This document shows positions 31,510 to 43,224 of a DNA stretch of 64,000 nucleotides, piece after piece. The notes under the pieces were generated by a model. It saw only the letters and a program-made list of their open reading frames with translations. It had not been told where the DNA came from and did not search any database. The DNA comes from Chalciporus piperatus (Eukaryota > Basidiomycota > Agaricomycetes > Boletales > Boletaceae), in contig JBBPTG010000043.1 of assembly GCA_038093975.1 (NCBI GenBank), positions 114,134 through 178,133 of the forward strand, read 5' to 3'. The position numbers were made by a program, and so were the translations under genes. The number at the start of each line of letters is the position of its first letter. Positions within the stretch are counted from its first letter, which is position 1.

Positions 31510-33054
31510 TTACGAGAAGTACACTCCACCGTCGACCGAGATCTATTGTCAGGTTTCAGTCGTGCATCAGACGCATGTCGTCGGGACTGGCTACTTACAC
31601 TCTGGCCTGTAGTCAAAGTACGTATGTGATCAACACTCCTCGCACTCGGGCTGGCAATGATGGACTCACCAGTGATATAGTGTGCTTCCTTGGAGACAAG
31701 GTGCGATACGACGCTTGCCACGTCCTCTGGTTTACCCAGGTACCCCACCGCACATCGATCCGCCATCTTCACGATCACGATTGTACATAGTACGTCCAAC
31801 ACATTCCGCATATGTCATCCCGAACGTTCCCGACAGCCATAAACACACGAAACACGTACCCTCTTATAGTAATCACCCTCGTAAAAACTCTGACCATCCT
31901 CGGCGAGTCGATCGTTCGCAACCCTGATGCTTTCCACTACACAGCCAAAGATTCAGGCCCATAGATCGACATATCAGTCAATCCGCATCTATCGACGTCG
32001 TAAAAAAGGGACTTGCACATCGGTGTCACCATCGCGCCGGGCGCATATGAATTGACCGTAATTCCATGACGTCCCAACTCGATTGCTAAGTTTTTCATCA
32101 TCGTTTCAATCAGGTCGGGTAGCGGGGGCGGAAAAGAAGTGGGTGTCATATTAGCGTTTTCGGTTCAATACCAACGTACCGATAAATCATGGAAGGTGCG
32201 AGGAAAACGCAAGGCAAGGCAGGGGGGGGAATTTTGACTTACCTGCACATTGCACTAGCCCGCGTACTGCGAATTTGGCAGAGCAGTATGCGATCTGGTT
32301 AGCGTGTCCTGTTATCATATGTGTAAGCGATGACGTCCTTTGGATTTCTAGTTCGGCGGGTGGTAGCGAGTCGTACTTACCGGTCTTGCCTGCGACCGAG
32401 GACGCGCCGACCAGTCTGCCACCACGTCCTTGTGCTATCATCTGTTGGGCGGCGTATTTGAAACAGAGGAATGTTCCCGTGACGCTCACTGCGAAGTTAG
32501 CTTCCCAGTTCGCGAGATCGGCTGTGGGAGTGCAATCCAAGGCATGGAACATGGACCCGTCAGTCCTGCCTGCTGCCTACCCACAAAGTCGATGCTCGTG
32601 CGATGTGACGTACTTTCTAACAGGGTCCCCACTTTACAGATCCCTGCATTGGCGATCATCTAAAATCCACACAGTGCACCACACACATTCGTCAGCTACC
32701 ACTGGCATAACCCACCCGACACGCTTCACCCAAAGACAAGGACTAGGACAAAACACACGATGACCGCAAACGAACACTCACCACGTCCAACCCACCCAAC
32801 TCCTTCACGACCTCTTCCACCATCCCCTTCACCTGCCCCTCATCCGTCACATCCGCAACGATCTTCAAAGACCTCCTTCCCTTTGCCTCGATCTCAGCAC
32901 TCACCGCATCGAGGTTTGATCGGTTGGATGAGATGTCGTTCACGGCAACATCGTACCCGTCTTCGGCGAGTCGGAGACTGATGGCGCGGCCGAGACCTTG
33001 TGCTGCACCTGTGACGATCGCAACCCCCAAACTACTGGTAGTGCTAGAACTCAT
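31510..33054 (-). CDS. Short-chain dehydrogenase/reductase A
   Basis: The frame starts MSSSTTSSLGVAIVTGAAQG at 33054 (an upstream in-frame ATG at 33156 is less likely). The Rossmann motif is VTGAAQGLGRA, followed by VAVNDIS and ADVTDEGQVKGMVEEVVKEL, ending at an intron after GGLDV. Later exons carry TFLCFKYAAQQMIAQGRGGR, GASSVAGK, the catalytic YxxxK in IAYCSAKFAVRGL, ELGRHGITVNSYAPGAMVTP and YLGKPEDVASVVSHLVSKEA. Two small introns near the end join HYITG, QS and ISVDGGVYFS before TAA at 31510. The domain order and C-terminus fit acetoin/diacetyl reductase-like classical SDRs using NAD(P); the substrate is unknown. All catalytic residues are present. Confidence 0.85.
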
Positions 33055-33603
33055 GGTGGTGTTCGGCGTGAAACCTGAGATCGATGTGGAAGGGAGAGAG
33101 ATAGGGAGGGAGAGATGATCGGATTCATACTTGGCTATCAGAATCAGATCAGTCATGCGGACCGTCTCGGGCTCTCAGGCTCTCGCAGTACCTATGTGTG
33201 TAAACATGTACGCATGACAGGGGCTAATTCGAACCCTTCGGATGAACCCGAAGAAGCAGAAGTCAGCTGAGTAGGATAATTATACGTTCCGAGCCTTCTG
33301 ACAGGATGACAGGACGAAGGCAGAGGACGGAAGGTAAACTTTTTTTTTTCATAAATTAGGCCGTCAGTTTGAGCTGTCAGATTTCTTGACGCCTGTTTCA
33401 TCAGGCTAGTTGAATCCTGAACGTTGGACATTCTTCTGAAGCAGCTTGTGAAGCTACTAGTGTACTGGCAGTAACACGTCACGCCAGAAGCATCAGTGGG
33501 AGCTATCGTATGTCTACGACAAGCATGATAGTCCTCCATTGGCAACTCCGATCTATCAGCAAATTGGAACAACGATAACGAAAGCGAACAAAGAAAAACT
33601 TGG

Positions 33604-34300
33604 TTAGAGCGGCACTGGGAAGGAAGAACCCACGGTTTGACCTCTCTGAAACATTAACGTCAGCGTCCGAGTCGTTCTTTCACACCACGAAGCCAATGAA
33701 ATGATACACGCGGACTTACCGGTGATAAAATGTTGCTTCGTTCGAAGAGGCCAAGTACGACACGACAATCGCGACGTCTTCTGGTTTGCCGTCATACCCG
33801 AGGATGTGTGTCAGCTTCAAACGTTTCAAGTTCGAGTTCGAATGTCAAGTTGACGCCGCGGCCATGATCGCGGTTCGGGTTCGTGAACTCGCGTTCAGTC
33901 ACTGGGACCCCTCCTTCGGTGGCGGACTTGAAAGAACTTGGCGGAATACGCGCCACAGAGTTCTTCTGGCTGTCTGTCTCAGCTTGTGCTATTTTCGCTT
34001 CCTTGTCTTTTCGAAGACCGCGGACTGTCGGTGTGGGTATGCGTATGAGTTACTAGGGCCACGCTGAGGAGAACTCGGAGGACGTGGGGCATAACAATTA
34101 ACCGTCATGCCGTCCTGCCCAAGTTCGATCGATCGCTGCCACCCAATGGTAAGTCCAAAATCCAAAATCCAAAATCCAAAAAAGACCGGGAACGATCGTG
34201 GTTCAGGTGAGTTACTTACTAGCACATTGTGTCAATCCTTTGACGGCAAACTCGCTGAGAACTGGTGGAGCTGATGCTGGGGTCGGTGTAGAGTCGTATT
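33604..34300 (-). pseudogene. Decayed short-chain dehydrogenase copy
   Basis: Three islands resemble the SDR array genes in the right order: LSEFAVKGLTQCA (34240-34290), RSIELGQDGMTVNCYAPR (34065-34140) and GYDGKPEDVAIVVSYLAS (33740-33800). The last island has one extra A (about 33733-33734) that turns the expected EAHFITG into EATFYHR. The Rossmann N-terminal half is not found before the next gene, and the end after QTVG does not give the normal VDGG tail. This is a broken fourth copy. Confidence 0.75.
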
Positions 34301-34778
34301 CGTTTAATGTTGATGTTATATCGCTCAACGATATGGCGTGCGAGCCTTCGTGAAGCTGCAAGTATCCAAAGCTCTTGATTGGAGTCGGCTAGCACGAACA
34401 CGTCAAGCGGGGACACCTAGCGGTGTGTGGCTGATCACCAGACAGGGGCGTGGTACCATGATCAATGCGTCGACGATCCGGAGAGACGCGTTCCTACGAA
34501 ACTTTGCATACCACGCCGCGCGAAAGTGTCCAAGATAATCGTATCCGGAGGTAAGCCTAACAAAAAAAAACACTTGATGTTGGCGCGTTGGCGCTCCGAC
34601 GCTTCAAGTTCAACGCGAGTTGGTGGTGCGCAAAGCGCACTGTACCTCGTTAACATTGCGATGAGTACAATAAACAACAAAAAGTGCAAGAATACAACAA
34701 GATTAATCCTTGCTACGATCATCAGTATAGTCCGTCTTTGAATCCTACAACATGTTTTCCAATGTCCACGGTTCACAT

Positions 34779-35976
34779 CAAGATGGGGTCAAGCCTCCAT
34801 CGACGGCGATCTATTTGAGAATCGTTGAGCGTGTGATCTCAGAGTCACTTTCAGCGAAGAGAAGACTTACACATTGTCCTTGGGGGGGACAAATGCACGT
34901 GAGTATACGATCTAGAGCCGAAATCAACCGAAGAATCTCACCAGTGATAAAGTGCGCCTCCTTCGAGGCCAAGTAGCTCACGATACTCGCGACATCTTCC
35001 GGCTGTCCGTCGTGTTTGATGGGTTTCCTGGCCATCCACTATGGGGAATGATTGAGAGGTAAACTAAAAACAGAACGCCGCAACTTACGCTATAGAGCTG
35101 GTTCACGGATTCCTGGTCAGCTTTGGACAAGTCTCCCCCAGGAGCCATCACAGAGCGCGCTGTTGAAACTCAGTCTGAGAAGACACTCCTCAGCGATGGT
35201 TATACTCACACATTGGTGTATCGATGGGTCCAGGGGCGTACGAATTTACGGTGATATCATAACGCCCAAGTTCCAACGCTAATTCGCCCGAAAACCTCTC
35301 AGCCGCAAGGGAGATGAGATAGATAGAACAGTCCTCACCAGCCGTTTGTGTGAGGCCCCTGATTCCGAACTTGCTTGCGTTATACGCAGCACCTAATGGA
35401 AGAGCCACCTTTCCCACGACTGAACTCGCTCCGATGATTCGCCCACCACGTCCTTGTTTGACCATCTGTTCTGCCGCATATTTGTAGCACAAGAACGAAC
35501 CGCGCAGGTTGACGGCCATGATGCGATCCCATGCATCGACTTCGGCTGCGGAGTGAAATAGGATGTCCTCGGTGTTCGAAATCCACGAGGCTAACGGAAG
35601 CACACTACGTACTTGACAGAAAGGTGGATAATGTTCCAATACCCGCGTTCGAAACCATCTGTTGAAAGCGTGGTGAGGGATCAAATTGACATAAACATGA
35701 CGCCCGGTACTCACGACATCGAGACCACCAAGTTCCTTTGCGACGTCTTGCACCATCCCTTTGACCTGCTCTTCCACGGTTACGTCTGCAGGGACTATAA
35801 ACGTCTTTCGACCAATCTTGTCGATGTCAGTGGCGACAGCGCGGAGCTGGTCGCGCTTGGACACAACGTCGTTGAGCGCGATGTCGAAACCATCTTTGGC
35901 AAGACGGAGAGCAATACCGCGTCCGATACCCTGGGCGGAGCCGGTGATGAGGGCGATCCCTTTGGCAAAAGACATA
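34779..35976 (-). CDS. Short-chain dehydrogenase/reductase B
   Basis: The start at 35976 gives MSFAKGIALITGSAQGIGRG, followed by LNDVVSKRDQLRAVATDIDK and ADVTVEEQVKGMVQDVAKEL. An NAG motif lies in the next exon, then RIMAVNLRGSFLCYKYAAEQ, RGGRIIGASSVVGK, YNASKFGIRGLTQTA (catalytic Tyr and Lys), ELGRYDITVNSYAPGPIDTP and DGQPEDVASIVSYLASKEAH. The final two introns join FITG, QC and IAVDGGLTPS before TGA at 34779. It is a classical SDR close to copies A and C. The reading frame upstream of 35976 has no earlier ATG. It is intact. Confidence 0.85.
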
Positions 35977-37029
35977 AAGCTCGAAAGAAAGAGGTGGAAA
36001 TGAGCCACGCGATCAGTCGGTCTACGAGCTTATATCTTCTGCGATAGCGACTGGTCAGGAAGGTCCCAAAAATAGCCAAACATCGTGATCCCACGTAGTG
36101 ACAGATAAGTAAGAGATGGAATGATGCGTCTTCATGCATAGAACGTCATGAAACTGGCGCGCAGACTGCCTCGTATAGTAGCGTCAGTGATCAGGTTCGC
36201 CACGGAAATACGTGATCCGAATGTATATGGTGGAGAATGTATTGTGGGCTGCACACCTAGAAGCGAAAGCGAAAGTAAGTGATGTCTCAGACGATAAGTT
36301 AAGAAAAACCGAGATCAATCCACCTGACGTAATATCACCATTTAGATTCAAGATTGTGTACACGAACCATAGGCTCTTTTGTGGTCCTTAGATAACTGAA
36401 AGATCAGGTATGGATGGCGACTTTTCGAAGCGGCAGGCCGCTATCTCGTTCCTCTGTTGGCGAAGGCCTGATGATGGTAACTCGAGATACGATGAGAAAT
36501 TATTATTGTTTCATCCAGGCGTACACGGTATGCCATCACCTGTCGGTTGCAATAAGGGGAATCGCATACTGCAATTGACTTGAATAGGTCTTCATCTACA
36601 GTGGCAAGTGTATGTCGGGTTGAACCCCGAGAGCTTTCCATTTGCGCGTGGCCCTGAAAACGGTTGGTTGAGAGCGCCGCAGCACATGTGAATTTATGTG
36701 AGTCCGGCTATAAACCATCACGCAACAGAAGTAAGAGCCAAGGTGCCAATGTGGCGAGGGGTAACGAGATGAATGACACCGTTTTGTGAAACCTTGTCGC
36801 ACATGGTATACATTCTGCACATCAGGGTAGCCCCAGGGACAGAAAAACTCACGACTGTGTAAAAGTGGAAAGACCTCAACCGACGGTTGATCAGGGAATC
36901 ATAGGCATTATCCGGTGTTACATGGTGTCCTGATGCTAGTGTAGTCACTAGTGACTACTACATCCAGTCAGTGACGCGGTAATCACGGAGAACTGCCGAA
37001 ATGACACACGAGGATGGTCCAGGATGGCC
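35977..37029. other. Intergenic, no gene recognised
   Basis: This stretch holds the SDR B promoter and the 3' flank of the SNARE gene. Small open frames (36441-36641, 36596-36820 minus) show no motif. Confidence 0.4.
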
Positions 37030-37478
37030 CTAAACTTCGCCACTCGAAGCCCACCAAAAAGCTTTTGTCTTCCACAAAATCCAGAGGATGAAGAAACCGC
37101 CAACGATGTACATGATGATGCGGGTCTGACGAACACCGCCTGCGCCGGTGAGACCGAAGGCTTGCGCAGCACGGCGCGATGAGTGCGAAAGCTGAACAGA
37201 AAAGTTGGAGAACGCATTGTTCTGCGCACGGATGTCACCCAAGAACTGACTGATTACACTGCCGTAGCTTACCGTGTCATCTAAAGTTAGGTTCTGACGC
37301 TCTGCGTCGTCATAAATGTCTGTGGTGACCTTGGGGCAAATGAGCTCGTGGTTTGCTGCATCATAGCCTACCATGTAATACGTACGCCTCGTAGGGTCCT
37401 TATTTTCGAATGGAGTTCGTCAAGATGCTGGTCATTCTGAGCTTCGTAGGTTGCTTCTGTTGACCGTGAAGAGGACAT
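37030..37478 (-). CDS. Qc-SNARE of the Bet1/Sft1 type
   Basis: Three exons (37478-37386, 37329-37273, 37221-37030) join in phase to 113 residues. The start is MSSSRSTEATYEAQNDQHLD, then ELHSKIRTLRG, VTTDIYDDAERQNLTLDDT, and NNAFSNFSVQLSHSSRR. This gives a SNARE helix with the Q-layer glutamine region, followed by a C-terminal membrane anchor (IIMYIVGGFFILWILWK) and a short lumenal end. Length and layout fit Bet1/Sft1, which act as Qc-SNAREs in ER-Golgi and intra-Golgi fusion. I cannot separate Bet1 from Sft1 by eye. Both introns have standard donors (GTACGT, GTAAGC). The gene sits between two SDR copies but has no metabolic tie to them. Confidence 0.8.
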
Positions 37479-37751
37479 AGAAGTGAAGAGCGTGGGAAGA
37501 AGAGACTTGAGTTCAATTGAATGAATGATAATGCATAGTACTAATGATTCAAATTTTCTACTCGTTCACATCACTGCTCATCACTGTGACTGCCTCCAAG
37601 CTCTAGTTCAATTAGCTGAAATGGCCCAGCAGACAGTCCGGTGAGTCTTTAAACCGCCACTGTTCAAGTTTTTGTCGTCATTCCTAGTACCCCATTCCAG
37701 TCCTAACTAACACCTTGCGAGCATGATTGACCGCGTGGTACGTGGAAACCT

Positions 37752-39049
37752 TTAATCAAATATAATCCCCCCGTCAAGCGATATCTACATCATCAAATTT
37801 TTCACAAGTCAGCTTTGTAAGTCCAAAGGGGCACATCCCATGAATCCTTACACTCTGACCTATCGTTGCGTTAGCTTCGCTGCATCGTTTGGTGAAGTGG
37901 TACAAGCAACAAGCAACACTAACCAGTGATATAATGTGCCTCTTCGGACGCCAGGTAAGACACGATACTGGCAACGTCTTCAGGTTTGCCGTCGTACCCG
38001 ACTGCAGGCGGAATCCTCGCCTAGTTTCAAATCAGCCCACGACTGGACCTGACGAACAAGGATATACCGGTCGATCACGATTGGCGTTTGGATTGTTGGC
38101 CCGTTCCAAGCGTGTTTTCTGCACTGCGCAGCGGTCAGTCCCAGTCACACGATGTGCTGAGAGTATGACGGAAATGAAAACCACGCACTCATCGGCGTGT
38201 CAATCGCACCCGGCGCATATGTATTTGCAGTGATTCCGTGGCGTCCCAGCTCCAAAGCTGCGGGAAAATTAGTCGGCCGTTCGACCATGCAAGAACGGCA
38301 AGCCTGAACTTGCCCGCTGCTTGGGTTAATCCTCTTATCGCAAACTTCGTACTGCTGTACGCAATTCCGTCGGGCATTCCTTGCAGAAAACGCGATTAGA
38401 CTGGATGGAGTTGCTCTGGAAAAGAACCGACATGCATACCTCTTTTCCCATTCTTTGAAGACGGTCCGATGATTCTTCCACCTCGACCTTGTCTGATCAT
38501 CTGAGCGGCTGCATATTTGTAGCAGAGGAATGTTCCCTTGACGTTCACCTCGAATGTTGAGTTCCAATGTTCGACCGACGCTGCGTTCTGTCGTGAGCTC
38601 TAGCTGCTTTGAAGAAGCGTCACAAAGAGTGTCAATAACACCAACTTTCTACCAAACTCCCAGTTTTGAAAATACCAGCGTTGGCAACCATCTGAAACGA
38701 AGCTCAAGAGCCCATGAAAGTAGCAGAAACGTTTGGTAGAACACACGACATCAAGTCCCCCTAATTCTTTCACGACCATGTTGATCATCTCCTTCACCTC
38801 CGCTTCGATGCTGACATCCGCACAGACGATGCATGATTGGCGATTTTTGGCCACGATCTCGCTCGATAGGGACTCCAGGATGTTCCGTTTCGCGTGGACA
38901 TCATTGACAGCGACGTCCAGCCCGTCATTGGCGAGCCTGATAGCGATGGCACGCCCTATTCCTTGCGCTGCACCGGTTACTAGGGCTATTTTCCGGTGTG
39001 GAGATGCACCTCGATCTGTCATCGTGCTGTACTGTATAGTGTCACTCAT
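37752..39049 (-). CDS. Short-chain dehydrogenase/reductase C
   Basis: The start is the ATG at 39049 (MSDTIQYST) or the one at 39022 (MTDRGASPHRK). Motifs follow the family order: IALVTGAAQGIGRAIAIRL, VAVNDVHAKRN, ADVSIEAEVKEMINMVVKEL, then GTFLCYKYAAQMIRQGRGGR, GIAYSSTKFAIRGLTQAA (catalytic YxxxK), ELGRHGITANTYAPGAIDTP and YDGKPEDVASIVSYLASEEA. The last introns join HYITG, QS and ISLDGGIIFD before TAA at 37752. It shares its intron pattern near the C-terminus with copies A and B, which supports local duplication. It is intact; the substrate is unknown. Confidence 0.85.
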
Positions 39050-39828
39050 TTGTCACTCGTGAGGGGAATTGATACGGTGGAAAATGAACCGTCGGGAGTA
39101 CTCACGGTTAATCCGTTGTGATATCGAGCACGTTCGTCGCTTTGAACCAACCTCTCGTAAGTCGCCATATGCTCACTTGAACATGGGATCGACTCAGTAA
39201 ACTAACCACAGGTTACTCGATCTACACCTTGGTACTCCACGAGAATAAATGGCCGCCGACTCCCGAGGCGACCAGAGCTCAACCTGTCATATCGGTGAGT
39301 CGCACGACCAACGTTCGCGACTGCCAATCTAATCAACTCGATTTTGACCCATTTGACACCATGGATGATCATATCCCTTCATCCCCGCCGTAGGGTGTCA
39401 ACCAAGGTGTCATGATCGAGTGGCGACCATCTGTCCGCAATGGTACCGCACACCTAAACCCATGCCAAAACCTTCGCAGGTATCACCCTACCTATCGGTA
39501 GACCAGCTCTTCGCTTCCTATGACTCAGAAAGTAAGCTGCCTATGCTTCATCACCCTTACCAAGGCAACACAGTCTTCTTCGGGGCGATTTTAGTTGAAC
39601 ATGTTGGCACGTTGATCATTTTAAATCTCCCGAATTCGAAGGATCTGCCAACGACGCAGCCGAAGTCAGGCTTGGGCTGTGTCAATAGCCAATCAATGAT
39701 CCAACCCTCCTGCTGCTCCCGTGAGAGACATGACTAGTATAAGTAGGAACGCAGAGTGGTGATTCCATCCATTCTCCTTCTTTTTTCCCTCTTTCCTTTA
39801 ATTTCCTATTCGTTTTCTGAGAGCCGTC
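39050..39828 (+). promoter_or_regulatory. Promoter region of the phosphate transporter gene
   Basis: This region lies between the SDR C start and the PHO84-type start. Two CACGTT hexamers (39129-39134, 39608-39613) match the weaker Pho4 core known from yeast; whether this fungus uses them is unknown. A pyrimidine-rich tract (about 39769-39805) precedes the ATG, typical of well-expressed fungal genes. The open frame 39420-39737 shows no motif. Confidence 0.4.
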
Positions 39829-42233
39829 ATGACCATTTTCGCTGGCGAAAAACTTCTTAACTCTACTCGTTATGGATCAGAACTTGAGGCTCACGAAAAA
39901 GATGAATCGAACAAGCCCCCGTTCTACTTGACGTGGGCGGAGGCCAAGCTCCTGGGTATTGCGGGGGTATGTATTTCTTTCAGGCAGAATCGTTCGTCTG
40001 ACAATCTCATTCCCTACGCAGGTTGGATTCCTTCTTGATGGTATGCCTATTATACTCTGTTGAATGAATATCTAATTCTCCACGTGAATCAGCATATGAC
40101 CTGTTCGTTGTCAATGTAAGTTGGGGTTTCTGCGGTTTTACTGTGATTATTCACTTTCAATCTTTCTAGACCGTTGCAACCATGTTGCAATACAGACTGT
40201 ATGGAGGAGCTCCTCTCCCCAATGGTCTTCAGGGTTTATTGAAGGCCTCAGCAAACATCGGCAGTGTCATCGGTCAATTCGGTTTCGGTAGGTCATCTCC
40301 TGGTACTCTTCATCCACGTGCTCAAGAGCTCTTTTAGGCTATCTTGCGGATGCCTTCGGTCGCAAGGCTGTTTGTGAGTCTATTCTGTCCCTCGGATTGA
40401 CGCACGACTAAAACCGCAACCCAGATGGGAAGGAGCTGATGCTCATTATCATCGCGACAATTTTTTGTATCTCGGCCCCAACCAGTAAGTAACCCATTTG
40501 ACCCGTGTGCATCGAATCATGGAGAGGACTTATTATTATTGAAAGATGTGCTCTCCTCCAACGGAGTCCTTATATATTTGTCTGCCTTCCGCATCCTCCT
40601 TGGCGTTGGAGTGGGTGGCGACTACCCTATGTCAGCCTCAGTTACCAGTGATCGGGCCTCGGTTCGTAAACGAGGCACTATGTTGGCATACATCTTCGCA
40701 AACCAGGGTTGGGGTAGCTTCTTCGGAAGCTTGGCAACTATCATTGTTCTCTTGGCCTACAAGCATGTCATGAACGATGAGGGTCAGACCTCTAAGGTGG
40801 ATGGAGGTGGGTTGACGTTTTCCTCTGTTACGTCTCTCTTCTCACCTGTAGGACCACCTTTGCAGCCTGGAGAATCATTGTCGGAATCTCCCTCGTGCCG
40901 GCATTTGGGACACTTTACCAACGGTTGACGCTCCCCGAGTCTAAGCGTTTTGAGGAGACCAATGGCGCCCCTACTCCCTCTTCTTCGGATGTTGAACTGG
41001 AAAAACAGCCCTTGGAAAAGAAGAGTCACTTCATGGGTGGGTGGGATTCGCTTTGGATTTCAACCACTCATTCATATTGTCCTATAGAGTTCGTGGAATA
41101 CTTCTCCGAATGGCGTCACGCTAAAATCTTGATCGGTACCTGTACCTGCTGGTTCCTCCTGGATCTTGCGTCAGTCTTACCGAAACCTCTTGCTGACTCG
41201 ATGTCTCTGAGCGCCATTTCGTTCTCAGGTTCTACGGGATCAACCTGAATACGAACGTTGTCCTCCAAGAGATCGGATTTGCTGGCAAGACGGGTACAGC
41301 CTGGGACAAACTCTACAACGTCTCCATCGGAAACCTCATTATTACCGCTCTCGGCTTCGTACCTGGTATGTACTCGTGATGGTCCCAGAGACAATTGTTT
41401 CTAACCTTTTGTCGGCAAGGTTACTACGTGACTGTGCTGACGATCGAAAAGTTGGGCCGCAAGTTCATCCAACTTCAGGGCTTCCTCATGGCTGCGCTAT
41501 TCTGTGAGTTTTAACGGGACTGTCTTGCCTTCTGTTTAACCCATGCACCGTGTCAACGCTCATAGTGGGGATCTTGGCCGGCAAATTCTACACCTTCGAC
41601 AAGGTGTCATTCATCGTCTGCTTCGCATTCTTGCAGGTTTGTCTACGTCTAGTTTGTCTACGTGTCGGAGGCATGCTGATCGTCGCTGCTCAGTTCTTCT
41701 TCAATTTTGGTGCCAATGCGTGAGTGCCCTCCTATGCTTAACGTCGATGTATCCCAACGCTTTCTCCCTCGCCGTTTAGCACAACCTACGTAAGTCCTAC
41801 CATACATTCTCCTCCAATCTGTCCTGAGTAATTTACTCCTCGCAGTGCTACCCTGCGGAAGTCTTCCCCACAAAATACCGCGCCATGGCACATGGTATAT
41901 CCGCTGCATGCGGTAAAGTTGGAGCCATCATCTCTGCACTTGTTTTCAACTCCCTCACCGCTACTATCGGTACCCCTGCCGTCCTCTGGAGTGAGCGCAA
42001 TGCCATCTCTGCTCCTCGAACGCCTTGCTAATGTCCCACGCTTTTTGACAGTTTTCTTCGGGTGCTGCATTCTCGGAGCTGGTCAGTTTCTTCTTCTGAA
42101 TTTTCTCTGGATGTGGTACTGATGCGAGACTCGGACAGGTTTCACCCTCCTCCTCCCCGAGGTTGCAGGACGCGACCCCGATGCTGTGCTCGCAGCAGAG
42201 CTCGAGGAGAAACGTAACCCAGGATGCGCCTAA
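39829..42233 (+). CDS. PHO84: High-affinity inorganic phosphate transporter, PHO84 type (MFS)
   Basis: About a dozen short introns cut this 12-segment MFS carrier. The N-terminus is hydrophilic ([20 protein letters not shown]), then [21 protein letters not shown], and [20 protein letters not shown]. The MFS loop [12 protein letters not shown] and the phosphate-carrier signature [14 protein letters not shown] with [17 protein letters not shown] are clear. After a charged central loop ([15 protein letters not shown]) come [39 protein letters not shown] and GTPAVLWIFFGCC. The stop is at 42231. It imports phosphate with protons at the plasma membrane; in yeast the family also senses phosphate. 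No defects were seen. The upstream CACGTT sites could fit phosphate control. Confidence 0.9.
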
Positions 42234-42509
42234 ATGCAACGCCTTACCTGGCAGTCCTCCATTGTTGATCCTAGTAGTCCTATGCAGCGGCGCAGGCGCC
42301 GTTCGCGTTTACGAAGAGTTAATATGCTTATATATATTTTATTACAGTCGCTCTTTAATAGCCATCATTTGAACAATACCTCGCATCTTGCATACCTGTG
42401 AGCCTCTATCCCACCCAAGGTGACTTTTGCTACACGGTCTACTTGTGTCCCGCGGATTGATGGTACAGTAAAAAACAGGTCAGCGTTAGAGGACATTGTA
42501 GGTGAGCTC

Positions 42510-42675
42510 AATTCAAGAGCCTCAATCAGCTCTGAGGTCGCGCCAAGTATATCTACGCTGGAGCACTCTTCCAATTGTTCGACGAAGGCCATTGCCCGAC
42601 ATCTCGCCACACTTCTGGATGTCACCGAGGGAGGTGGACTAGCAGTCCTCTTTGATAGGCAACTCTCGAAAAGCA
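42510..42675 (+). pseudogene. Decayed fragment of the neighbouring methyltransferase gene
   Basis: This stretch matches the exon at 44503-44665 of the intact gene: SLNQL, then a TGA stop at 42533, then AKYIYAGALFQLFDE. After 42587 an 11-base deletion relative to the intact copy shifts the frame to AIARHLATLLDVTEGGGLAV. Only this core remains; the SAM-binding exon is absent. It shows that the methyltransferase locus was duplicated and lost one copy. Confidence 0.75.
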
Positions 42676-43026
42676 ACTTAGACTCTGTCTGGCGGACCCA
42701 GGGACGATGAACACCGTTGCCAGCAGCCTTATCGACACTGCTACCCTGCATGATTGGCTCCTTGTCATTTTACCACTTGGCCCTTGTCTCCCAAACCCAG
42801 ACTCTCGATGAGCAGAAGACAGTCGTTCTGTAACTTGGCCCGGGGCCATGCTGAAATTTTGGTCGAATGCGAAGACTAAATTACTGCAATGATAGCAAGA
42901 AGAACAAAAAGTCCAAGTCTCAGCACCAGCCTGAGCACCAAGTCCGACAGGAACAACATGCGTCCCCAGGAAGAAACGCACGATGGAGTGATTTGCACGA
43001 CGACGAGGACCAAGATGAAGGGATCA

Positions 43027-43070
43027 GAGATGTCAACCCCTCGGTCCGAGCAAACTCAAGCATCTCGTAG
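43027..43070 (+). repeat. Dispersed 44-bp repeat, copy 1
   Basis: It is nearly identical to 56338-56380: GAGATGTCAACCCCTCGG here against GAGATATCAACCCCTCG there, then a shared exact end CAAACTCAAGCATCTCGTAG. It may be a relic of a small mobile element. Confidence 0.7.
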
Positions 43071-43224
43071 TCAAAGGAACGATAACTTTCTACACAATGG
43101 TCGGGGGATACCCATGGTTCTGAATTCACGAGGCCAGTTGACAGCGCCTCCCATGGCAGATGTGGGGAAAACGCGAGTTGTTCTCACTCCTGAGGATCTC
43201 GTACCTGTCAGTGAGCGTACTCGT

